From: Euryodendron excelsum
Taxonomy: Eukaryota > Streptophyta > Magnoliopsida > Ericales > Pentaphylacaceae
Reading direction: 5' to 3'
Length of the DNA: 64,000 bases
Assembly (NCBI GenBank): GCA_033060915.1
Contig: CM065378.1
Location: 16,063,501-16,127,500, forward strand
Shown piece by piece: positions 35,881-45,720 of the stretch. A model generated the notes under the pieces. That model was not told where the DNA came from. It saw nothing but the letters and a program-made list of their open reading frames with translations, and did no database searches. The position numbers and the translations under genes are program-made. How positions within the stretch are numbered: the first letter of the stretch is position 1; the number at the start of each line of letters is the position of its first letter.

Positions 35881-37860
35881 GATCAGAAACAATGAAAAAT
35901 AGAAGAAGAAAGAGAAAAGATTTGGGACTGGATCAGAGAGCATACCAATAAGTAGCTCTATCTAATCTTGTGTTTTCTAAATGACATATATTGCTGGAAA
36001 TACAATAATATCCCTTCTACTAAGTTGTTACCACCACATAATATCCAACATACTCCCTCAAGCTAGTGTAAAGAAATTACACATGCTTAGCTTGCATAGC
36101 ATTTTGTGAAAACTCTCAGTAGGCGCTCCTTTAGTTAAAATATTAGAAGTTGGTCTTCTATTTTTTCAAAAGGGTATACAAATGGCTAGGACTCAAGTTT
36201 TCCTTGGTAAAAGGTTGATGCACTTTAATGTGCTTCATTTGGTCATGCTGATCTGGATACTGAGTAATGTGTATAGCAGCCTCATTGTTGCAGTAAAGCT
36301 TCACTGGATCCTTTTTATTCGATCCTAACTCTTTCATCATAATCTTTAGCCATAACAGTCCCCATATCTCATAGGTCATTGCTTTAAACTCTTCTTAGAC
36401 CTGACAACAAGAAGTTGTTTCTTATTGCACCAAGTGAAAAGGCTATTACCTACAAAGGCAGCATGACTTTATATCTCCACATTTTTGCACAAGTGGTATT
36501 GGGGTCCATTCAACCATTGGTTGGTTGAGCGTTCAACACCTTTCCCCGTTCCCCTAATTAAAATAAATACGAATATCAAGAAAAATAGTATGCTATGATG
36601 TTGCTCTCTTATCAGGGACTGAGATTGCTTAATTAGCATCTATATACCACCACTAAATACTTGGATGATCATGGCCTAGAAAACAAGAGACCTTTTCTTA
36701 AAAGAGAGTTCAAGTATATGAATAATTCTAAAATATGCCCCTAGGTGTGATAAAGGAGGAGTGTGCATGAACTAACTTACTATGCTGACTACATAGGCTA
36801 GGTTTGGTTGTGTATGTGATCAATAGAAGAACATGTAAAGCATGAAAGAACATTTATATAGACCTCCTCATCCAAATCTCCATGAGTAAAAGCATTTTTT
36901 TAAATCAAATTGCTAAAAGAGCTATTCTGGATTTGCTATCAAGGAAAGCAAAACTTGAATGGAGTTTGTCTTCATTACTTGGGCAAATAGTTCTTGGGAA
37001 TCAATGTCATAAGTTTGAATGAAACCTTTATTCATAAAATTAGCCTCATATTTTTTCCACCAATCCATCAAATTTATGCTTTATTGTGAGCACCTACTTC
37101 ATCCAACAATTTTCTTCCCGTTTGGAATGGTCATATGATCCATGTGGTGAAGAGCTCGCATCTCTTCGACAATGGCGTTTTCCACTCAGGCTTTGACAAC
37201 AAGGATACAATGCTCAATAGGAAGGTGAAAGAATTTGATAAGACACAAACTTAAGAACACCTTGTTAAGAATGAACTCCCTTACATGCTACATTGGGAAA
37301 TCAAAACGATCAATAATAGTATTAGTTTTTGGAAGGTAGGATTTGCATCATTACCCTTACTGAAGAGTCCAACTGGCAGGAGTCTTTAGGAGAGTGAGTG
37401 GTGTGTGGGGGTAGGTAAGAGGCCTTGTCCTTTTGTCTCCTAGAGTACACTTGCATCTCCTTACTGCCTCTTCCTATCTTTTCCTTTGAGGGGCTCCTAT
37501 CTTTCATGTAGAGGAATAGGTTGAGAAGTTAAGGACATCTCTTCCACTTCTTTCTCCCCTCGAAGATGAGTCCTCAACCTAGCATGCAATGGATTCAAAG
37601 AATGTCATAGAAACAACTTCTTTGTTGGAGGTTGGTAACATGTGTATCCCTTTTGTGTTAGTGAATACCCTAAGAATATACGTTTTAATGCTTTTCATTG
37701 AGTTCACATTGGCCCTAACCATGGTATGGACAATATAAATACAACTTAACACTTGAGAAGGGATAGAAAATAATGGAGCAGCTAATCCCTTTAAAGGAAC
37801 TTTGAAATTCAATATTGGAGAATGCCACATTTTTATGAGTTATGTGTTGAAAAGATTGCA
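35880..37860 (-). mobile_element. Ty1/copia retrotransposon, 5'-truncated and decayed
   Basis: In minus-strand order: MWHSPILNFKVPLKGLAAPL and LSCIYIVHTMV...TKGIHML (end of integrase), VYSRRQ, KPEWKTPLSK and TYDIDSQELFAQVMKTNS (reverse transcriptase start), then EIWGLLWLKIMM...DPVKLYCNNEAAIHITQYPD (RNase H, 36379-36158), followed by a decayed LTKGAPTESFH-like end. A polypurine-like CTTGAGGGAGTA precedes TGTTGGATATTATGTGG at 36050, so the 3' LTR starts at 36050 and extends to about 35880. Gag, protease and most of integrase are missing. The order of motifs is that of copia. It interrupts the minus-strand LINE between endonuclease and reverse transcriptase. Confidence 0.75.
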
Positions 37861-37864
37861 TCCC

Positions 37865-38470
37865 CTTAGAAGCTAAAGTTGGAAAATCCTTTGCAATAAA
37901 AGAATTGGGTGGCCTAATCTAATGATGGCCACACTTTACAAATATAAGGCAATGGTTAGAACATATTCTCTCCACATGCGAACAAAATGTTCTGAGAATG
38001 TTTGGCACTATTTAAAGACACTAGTATCCTTGCTAACCTTTTCGCAATTTACCCTTCTTCATCTTTTTTAGTTGTGCCAAGAAAATGGAGCCCCTAAAGC
38101 CAATATCCCTTAACAAAACGCGCGCACAATAAATTCCTAACCACTTCTACGGTCCAATGGAACTAAAACACATGCTCGATAATCTCCACCATAGATTTCA
38201 ACTTAAAGTATGAGCACCAATATCTATTTTAAACTTCTTTTATAATGAACTTAATCTTTGATTGACTCTTCCATGCGATCACCAACCTGCTAGGTAGACT
38301 CATGATATCTACAACCTCCATTCCATCCATACCCGTGGCCTTTCTCACTACTTCCAACTTTTTCTTTCTTTGTTCAATGAAAAATATCACATCTGGGAAA
38401 TCGAATAGTGCATCACTCCATATCATTTAGGTGACAGACTGACTGGGGTTCCTAGACTCTAATATCAGGG
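37865..38470 (-). pseudogene. LINE ORF2 endonuclease domain (decayed)
   Basis: The minus strand reads ESRNPSQSV (matching the CRGL-NP--V start), then DFPDVIFFIEQRKKKLEVVR, KATGMDGMEVVD, SRLVIAWKSQSKIKFI, later LGAPFSWHN and SNHCLIFVKC. These correspond to the PD--FL-ETK, GGL---W, G-PFTW-N and SDH-P landmarks of the apurinic-type endonuclease of plant LINEs. The catalytic E and the SDH motif have changed (E to Q region, D to N) and stops are present. Confidence 0.68.
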
Positions 38471-38979
38471 ATCTAGGTGATTTAGGCCAGACACCTCGAT
38501 CCCAGTTACATCATCAAGGCCTTTTAGAATAGCACAACACACCTTCATGAATTTGGAGCTCCTCCTCAAACTTCAAACGAAAATTGCCTTCTAGAGAAGC
38601 CTCCATCTTAGTTCAAACTTTACTAGAGAATCCCCTTTTCATAGATGATAGCAGAAGTTGATGACACTTTAGCTTTTTGGGTTTCTAGTTCTCTTGAATT
38701 TAAATTTTCTTTACCATCCAAGATTAGCCTGGGCTTTCCCATAACTTATGTTACATGTACTTTTCTAAATTTGTGAAGTACTCATGTCAAACACTTGACC
38801 CTTGGGTTGGAATCCATCATATATAGTGGAACATGAATCCAACTAATATGTTTAAGTGGAGGAATTTACTATGAAGCTATGCAATTTCCTCCTATCCTAT
38901 GCATGAAACTTCTATTTTAGTTTGTATACACTATTACACTAAATAAATGAAAGAAGTATTTAAGAAATATGAAATTTAG

Positions 38980-40415
38980 CCGTATCCTAATGTCCTCGGG
39001 CATGAGAAGTGGATGAATAAGATATTTAGACACTTACATGTGCATGACTTCATGTAACATAGGCCATAACTGTTGAACCTCCCCAGCTTATAAAAAAAAA
39101 TTATTGAAGTTCCTCTAGTTCCAATATTTCCTTTAAATAGTGCAAGTTTCATGGCCCAAGAATAGATGTGCAATTGTGTATGCTAATATCCATTTTTGGT
39201 CCAGTGGTCCACTATTAATAGCTGAGCCCTTATCCCCAACAACTCTATTCAAGGAGGCATGCTCAACCAAGAACCTTATAGAAGTTATACCAGATATCTT
39301 CTCCTTCTAGTAGGGGTGTGCATGGGTCAGATTGGCCCAGGTCTGCGCCAAACCTAGAACTGTGCTGATCGTGGTTGGTTCCAGAATTTGGACGCAGAAT
39401 CGTACTAAACCAAGTCGGTTCGGGTTGTTTTCATGGTTCTGCTGGGTACAGGTCTGTTCGGGGTCCCTTATTTTGTAAAATTGTTTAATTTACTCACTTA
39501 GAGTTTTTAAAAAATAAACTCAATTTTCTATCCTTGATTTCTGAAAAAATCAACAATAAAACATATAAAACAAATCAACAATATTTAAGGATAATAAATG
39601 ATGATTTAAAGATATATATAGATTATTTAGAGAATTTTGTAACATAGATAAATCGGTTCTTGGGTCCGTTCTCGGGTTGGTTTAGGTTTCAAGAATGCTA
39701 ACTCGAGAACCGAATCAAATTTATTGGTTTGGTCATTCTAAAATGCTGAACCGAATCAAACCTCTGATAGACCTAAACCAAACTGACCCATGGAGGCCGG
39801 ATTGGTTTGGTTCTTGGGACTTTTGGTTCTTTTGTGCACCCCTACCTCCAAGCATGAAAAATAGGTATACATATTGATATACTATTTCCTGTATACCAAC
39901 TTTGCTTCGAAATATGATTAGATAGGCTCCAATCATCCCATTGACTTCTAGAAGTCCCTTAAGATTCAGATTTGACTCCTTTTGTGGATCAGCCCCCATA
40001 GGGATTTCCTTAATCACCTCGACTTTATCAATACTCCTTGAATCATTAAAATTACCAAGTTTATCTGCAGACTATCTGCCTGAGGTTGAATCCCAAGCTC
40101 CCACATTTCAGCAGTAGCAGGGTCTTGTTAAAATGCCATGGTCCTGTAGGAATTATTTTCATGTCAACTTCTGAACTGAAAAAGACTCATATCATTTCCC
40201 ACCTAGCTCCACTACTCTCCTTGGTATTCCTTAGCGTAGACAATTCACAGGTTCGTCGATTTTTGTATACCTTCTTGAGAAAACTTAGTGCAAAATTTGC
40301 TCTTCCCGTGTGAAGGTGTACTCCATCATGAACAATTTCCTTCTCATCAACTGTTAGAGAGCATAGTTGTGGATGCTCCTCCATCAAAACCACGAAACCC
40401 TGATCAGCCAATGCA
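38980..40415 (-). pseudogene. LINE ORF1 (DUF4283-like) remnant, interrupted by a hAT-type MITE
   Basis: The frame at 40415-40187 reads ADQGFVVLMEEHPQLCSLTV and continues EKEIV...ANFALSFLKKVYKNRR, like the N-terminal DUF4283 region of plant LINE ORF1 proteins. Across a frame change the strand reads PTGPWHFNKTLLLLKCGSLG, a match to the GPW-F-K-LLLL landmark. VEVIKEIPMGADPQ and KGLLEVNG follow. Beyond the MITE a decayed cysteine-rich stretch (about 39173-38980) sits where a zinc knuckle is expected. Several frameshifts make it a pseudogene. Confidence 0.6.
39311..39844. mobile_element. 534 bp hAT-type MITE in LINE ORF1
   Basis: Left end TAGGGGTGTGCATGGGTC, right end TTTTGTGCACCCCTA: imperfect inverted ends of a common plant hAT type. 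Flanks CCTTCTAG (39303-39310) and CCTCCAAG (39845-39852) agree at six of eight positions, an aged 8 bp duplication. The interior has GGTTCGGGTTG, GGTTCTCGGG-like and CTGAACCGAATC words in both orientations. No coding capacity. Confidence 0.7.
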
Positions 40416-43400
40416 GCTGATAATCTCCTATGAAACTAATAGGGAAGAACAAAACTTGCATAAGCAAGATAAAACTTCTATGGTTGCATCGAAGACGGTA
40501 CCTTATAGTACTCCTTTGGACATGCAATCTACTGCCTATGAATTTCTTTGTTTGTAAAAGGCTAGAGCTTTGCTAAAACTAGTTCACCCTTAGGGAAACC
40601 AATTGGTCAAAGTAATATTTTCTCTTCATTAAAAGTCTAGTTCATGTGGAGTAATGGAATTGGGCAATGCCTAATATATACTTTGGTTGATCCCATAAAT
40701 TAAATAGGTGTAGCATCTTTTATGTGCATTGGTGTGTATGAGTAAAAAACGAAGCTCTTTTGGGAGTCATAGATAGGTTAACAGTAGGAAGACAAAGAAT
40801 ATTTGAAAGATAGTGGAGATCTCCTGAAGAAAGAAGAAAGTGATGAGTACCATATCAGAAGAAAAAGAGGGTGGAAGGAAAAATGCAAAGGTATTTCTCG
40901 GCTGTTTATACTAGAAGGGAAGGCTAAGAGAACCTATAGTTAGCAAAAACATTCCTAATGGCATAGTTGGCATATTGCTTAATGACTTCATCTATATTTA
41001 ATTCTAGAAGTAAAGTCTCGATGCCAATCCTAGTTGTCTACCTACCTTGATTGGAATCTCACTTGCCTCCTTATTCATGTTCATTGTTCACGTTTCACTG
41101 TCATAGCGTGCCTCTGTAGTCACTTCAAGCTATTTGGCTATCATTCCTTCCATAAACTCCATGAAATTCTCCCGAGGGACCTTGTCATATTTTTCCGAAG
41201 TCAATGAAGCCATTTTAAAACTCTGTTTGAATATTCTGCATGGCCAAGTATGTAGGATTGCAGCTTCTTTGATTAAGCTTCCAAGCACGAATTGATTCAC
41301 CATAATAGTGTGATAATAATTAGAGCAATCATGAAAACTCATTTCACTTGGATTTTGGGGCTATGTGTTTTTGCTTTATATATCGAGCAATTTTTCTTTA
41401 TAACCATGGCTTACCATCGCTTGCCGTATAATTTTAAGCCTTTACTAGAACACTGTTCTGTCCAAAATTCTTTATTGTCTTTGTCTTTTGTAAGGTTCCT
41501 GTCAATCCTGATACCCTTAATATGGAGAATTTCCTGTGAGCAATGCTTATACTTGTGTTGTTTTTTGGCCTCCTAGTTTATGGTTGTTAATGTTATTCTG
41601 CATGAACTATTTCATCTTACTTTATTCTGGTTGTACTAAACCAACATCTTAAACCAACATCTTGGCATCACTCTTAAATGTATTGAATTAGGTTGGAGTC
41701 ATTTCCCCTTTTCTCATCCTTAAATATATATTTTGAGGTTTTAAACCATACAAATTCAGTCTTGCTGCGTTGTTAACTTTTCAGCACACCTATATGCCAC
41801 TAAACGGAGGTTTAAATCTCAACTTCTTGAATCTGCTACGAGTTTATATGATCAGGTGATCTTTATTGAGGGCCATATTCTCTATTCGATCAGTAGCCAT
41901 TGTGCATTTTCTCATTGCCTCAAACGTTATTCTTCTTGTCCTTGTAGCACTTCAAAAAGTGTAAAAGTAAGCTTTTTTAATTGGTGCATTCTCTTGTCTT
42001 AGTTGAACTTGGTTGAACCATTTTGAATGACTTTCCCTTTTATTGTTCAAAAAATTCATTATTCCCGAACATTTGCCCAACATTGTCACATGAATTATTT
42101 GCATTTACTGCCATTTGAATTGTTCCACCATTCCCGAAGGGGAAATCTGAGATGGCTATGGGGCCAACGCCCATACTCAAAGTTATTTCTAGCCTTGTTT
42201 GCTATTTTTTTTCTATGGATAGTGGATAAGAATTTTTTTTGCTCATACGACACGCCTCTCAGTTCTTTGTAGCATTATTTTTTTTTTCATGTCAAAACAA
42301 AAAGATCCTAGTTTACTAAATCTCTTTAATTTTGTTTAATTTTACATTTTCTACTTGTTAATTCTAGGGCAATGTTATTGGACTATCATGCTTAATTTGA
42401 AAAATGTTGCACTATTGATTTATGACTTGATAGCCATTTGGAAGGCATCCTGAAGATTTTAAGTTCTTTTGCTTGAATCTTTGTGTCCCTTGAAGTTACA
42501 CACTAAAATTACATTGAGGAGGGAATTTAAAGTTTTTGGGAGCCAGAGGTTATGAGTGTGAGCCAACTTCCTTGGTAATGGTGGCTGTTTGGGTATGTCT
42601 CTGTGATGCAATTTATTGGAGACTGGAAAAGAAGGGAAAAAAGAGAGAAAATTGTATCATTAACCTATGTTTTATACTTGGGTCAATTTTTTCCTTTAGA
42701 AGAACATTGCTATTGCCACTTCACACGATTAATGAGAAAATCTTACACTTTCTTGATCTAAACCTCCCTAAATGGCAATTCTCTTCTTAAAACTTGTGTT
42801 TGCTATTAGAATTGCACTAGTTTAGGCCGGTGCAATGCAAAGGATTTGGAGTACTTTTTTAGATCCATTGTTCAATTGTAATGATTTTCAATAGAAACTA
42901 AATACAATTTCTTTGGTCATTTTTTAAAATTTTTTTGTATGATAAAATTAAATAAATTGTGTAGTTGTCTATATATGTATGTTTACATTAAATTAAATGA
43001 TAGTATACTTAATTGTTTTATGTACTTATTTTATATGTTAAATAAAATTTTATTCTATGAAATGCATAAATTACAGAAATGTGATTACCCAAAAGATGAA
43101 AATTAATTGTCCTCACACGAAGAATAATGAAAAAGAGGGTTGTTTAATAATTTGTTTCTAATAGGAAGAATTATTTATCATATATAGGATTTTTTTAGTA
43201 ATGTGTTATGTTATTAATGAGTCATATTTACATTCATAATTAAAATAATTGAAGAGATAGTGGACTTTTAAAATTCATATTGAATTTAGCTGTGCAATTT
43301 ATCCAGAAATTATATATACGAAACAACATTATAAGTATCAAGAATGTATGAATTTAAAGTAATTGTTGAGGAAACTAAGAAGTTAGTTAAATTGACTTGC

Positions 43401-43904
43401 AGAATTCTTAATAATTATAGATGCATTTCATTTAAAATGAATTTAAAAAGGTCTAAAGTAATATCTTTCAATAATTACTTATTAGCTTGTATAGAAGGAG
43501 AATCTAGATAAACAACAAAAAACAAAATAAAGAGAAAGAGCCACTTGACGCAATTTTTTATTTATTATTTTTAGGTCTAGTAATTTTCTTGTAGTGGTTT
43601 TATATAGAGAAATGAGATCTTTTGTTATATGTTTCAATTTTTTATAATCAAATGAATTGTGTGATATAGATATGATTTTTATAGTATTATAGTTAGTAAT
43701 AAATCATGAAACTGAATTTATAAGTGAAAATTTTAAATAGATTATGAAGTCAACTTTTTATTTGGATAGTAAATGTATTGTATAGTGGCATTTAAATTAC
43801 TTTGTTTATATAAAAAGATACATCTGTGAAGTATAATGATTCAAAAAATTAAGAAGACAATCAATTAGTTATCAGAATTTGTATTAAATTTATAAACATC
43901 TCAA
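40416..43904. other. Intergenic stretch without recognisable genes
   Basis: Several open frames of 70-95 residues occur (for example around 41342-41130 on the minus strand and 41292-41576 on the plus strand) but none shows a domain, a plausible splice structure or family resemblance. From about 42850 onward the sequence is very AT-rich. I see nothing else. Confidence 0.35.
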
Positions 43905-44220
43905 TGAGCAATGTGTCGCTGCCACAGTGAGCAATGTGACAACCATAACAAATTATATTATATCAAATACATAAACAAAACAAATACAGTGAACCAAAAA
44001 ACAAAGTGTATTTATACCAATAAATGAACAAAACAAATATATTGAACCAAAACCAAAATGTATTTAGATCAAATGCATAAACAAAATGAATACAATGAAC
44101 CAAAAACAAAGTGTAGTAACTATAAATATTTATATCATAAATTTTTTTAAGAAAATAAAAAAAAAACACATTGAGCCATGTGTCGCTGTTATAATGAGTA
44201 ATGTCTCGCAACCACGACAA
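43905..44220. repeat. Three tandem 50-54 bp units inside a longer direct repeat
   Basis: Units at 43961-44014, 44015-44066 and 44067-44116 share the pattern ATAAACAAAACAAATACAGT, GAACCAAAA, ACAAAGTGTATTTA with substitutions. The cluster is bracketed by a related pair: GAGCAATGTGTCGCTGCCAC (about 43905) and GAGCCATGTGTCGCTGTTAT (about 44173). The W/F/Y-rich minus-strand frame through it is an artefact of the repeat. Confidence 0.75.
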
Positions 44221-45179
44221 GAGTAGCCTCCTTTCCTATGTAGTATGTAGATATAGATACATAGATATGCTATTGTGAATCTAATTCTCACATCCTTTAG
44301 TATCGCTGTCATCATTTGGGTTAGCCTAGGGCCAACTCCTGATCTAGGATATCAGGTACGAGCCCTGATCCTCTTAGGTCCATTGAGGAGCTGCTCCTTA
44401 TCTTGAAAGATTTTCAGCTCATTTTGAGTACATTGTGTAAGGAGGTTGCCTTTAGAATGAATTACCCTCTTGCTGTTTAACAACTTCATCGTCAAGTTAA
44501 GATGTGGTCTACAAACCTCTGGACTACCAAGCCTACCCAAAATATCTTGTAAGGGTTGATGCATTATCTTGCCGGTGGTTGTTGTACCAAGTAGCAAGAA
44601 ATGATTTTTAGTGAATTTGAATTTCTCTTTTGGCCAATAAAATGTTCAGTTATGGGATATTAGAAAGTAAGTCAAGTTGCTATCCAAGACTCGTGTATAT
44701 TATTATTTAACGGCAACACCCTAGCTTGGTGTTACCTTTTTTGAGGCCGTGTCAACTTCTTATAATCCCAAACTGACTTGAAAATTCAGGCTTATTATTG
44801 ACGGTTTTATCTTACACCAGTTTGACTGTAAGGATAAAATAGTAAAGTATGCCAATTTTAAAGGGATTTTGAAATAGTGGGTAACTGAGAAAGAGAAATA
44901 AAGAGTTAGTGGGGTTACTGGGAGTAATGGGCATACACGTGTAAGCCTCCATTTCTGGTTGTGTATTGAGTCAACCACCTTGAATGTAAATTTGTTGTTA
45001 TTTTATTTTGATAGAGTACTTAAAGAATTTGGCAATAGATTTTGCACTCAATATCTTCAATTGAGTTTTTGGTTTCCACTCTTTTAGTTTCTAATAAAAG
45101 AAATCTGATGTCAAGGGGATAAGGCACGAGAGCGCACAAGGGCCAGATGGCATGTCTATGACTTTCCTTCTACAGTGGT
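44221..45179. other. Intergenic stretch, one unassigned open frame
   Basis: The minus-strand frame 44597-44352 (LLGTTTTGKIMHQPLQDILG...) has reasonable composition but no family I recognise, and its neighbours do not extend it. It lies within 600 bp of a LINE fragment and may be retroelement debris. Nothing else is seen. Confidence 0.25.
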
Positions 45180-45720
45180 GTCTCATGTGGGGTGGTTTGG
45201 GCTGATGTGATGATTGTTTTTCATCATTTGTTTTAATTGATGAGTTGAGAGAAGTCCCAATGCCGTATTTTGTGCCTTAGTTCCTAAGAGTGGAAGGTAG
45301 GTAGACTATCGGAGGCTTCAGTTCCATAAGCTTTGTTTATAAGTGCTTACAACTTGGCAGTTGAGGTGCTATCTGTGAGGTTTAGGAAGATTATTGGGGG
45401 AATTGCATTTGAGTTCTAAATACTGTTGTAGGTTGTAGACAAATTCTAAATCATCTATTAGTTGTGGATGAGTGTGGTGATTCAAATTTAGTAACAATGG
45501 AGAGGAAGTTGTGTGCAAATTTGATATAGAGAAGGCTTATGATCCTGTGCATTGGGTTTTTGGGTTTATCTTTCAAAAAAAGGTGGGCTTTAGGGAGAGG
45601 TGGAGGAAATGGATTGGGACTTGCATTTTTGCGTTAAAATTCTCTTTTCTTATTAGTAGATCTCTGTGGGGGTTTTTGTGTAGCTCAAGGGGATTGAGGT
45701 AAGGTGATCATTATTCCTTA
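45180..45720 (+). pseudogene. LINE reverse transcriptase fragment, plus strand
   Basis: Across frames the plus strand reads VLSVRFRKIIGGIAFEF, VVDKF...ANECVDS-like VDECGDSNL, then CKFDIEKAYDPVHWVFGF, IFQKKVGFRERWRKWIGTCI, SFLISRSLWGFLCSSRGLR. This matches V-KVV---QNAFV-GRQILDA, L-KLDIEKAYDHV-W, MGFG-RW--WI--C and S----GF--SSRGLRQGDPLSP of plant LINE reverse transcriptase. It stops before the catalytic DD block. It is separate from the 31-40 kb LINE and on the opposite strand. Confidence 0.75.

Larger units (their letters stand above)
31200..40415 (-). mobile_element. Decayed L1-type LINE, minus strand, broken by later insertions
   Basis: Five separated blocks, all on the minus strand and in the correct order for one plant LINE, can be read: ORF1 (40415-38980), endonuclease (38470-37865), the front half of reverse transcriptase (35880-34712), the back half (33726-33100) and an RNase-H-like tail (31745-31200). 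All contain stops and frameshifts. The gaps are filled by a hAT-type MITE (39311-39844), a truncated copia element (35880-37860), a solo LTR (33732-34706) and a plus-strand LINE piece with nested elements (31750-33090). Removing the solo LTR and one copy of its duplication rejoins flanking LINE sequence. The alternative is several LINE fragments side by side, but the order and shared strand favour one element. Confidence 0.7.

Noticed and set aside
37880..37960. RLGHP-like reading, suggesting a copia GAG-pre-integrase domain
   Set aside because: The surrounding frames fit LINE endonuclease better (SNHCLIFVKC and the G-PFSW-N block), so the RLGHP match is treated as chance.
43963..44220. Aromatic-rich minus-strand frame resembling a membrane protein
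   Set aside because: It is the translation of tandem ACAAA/ACCAAA units and varies with repeat number; there is no gene context.
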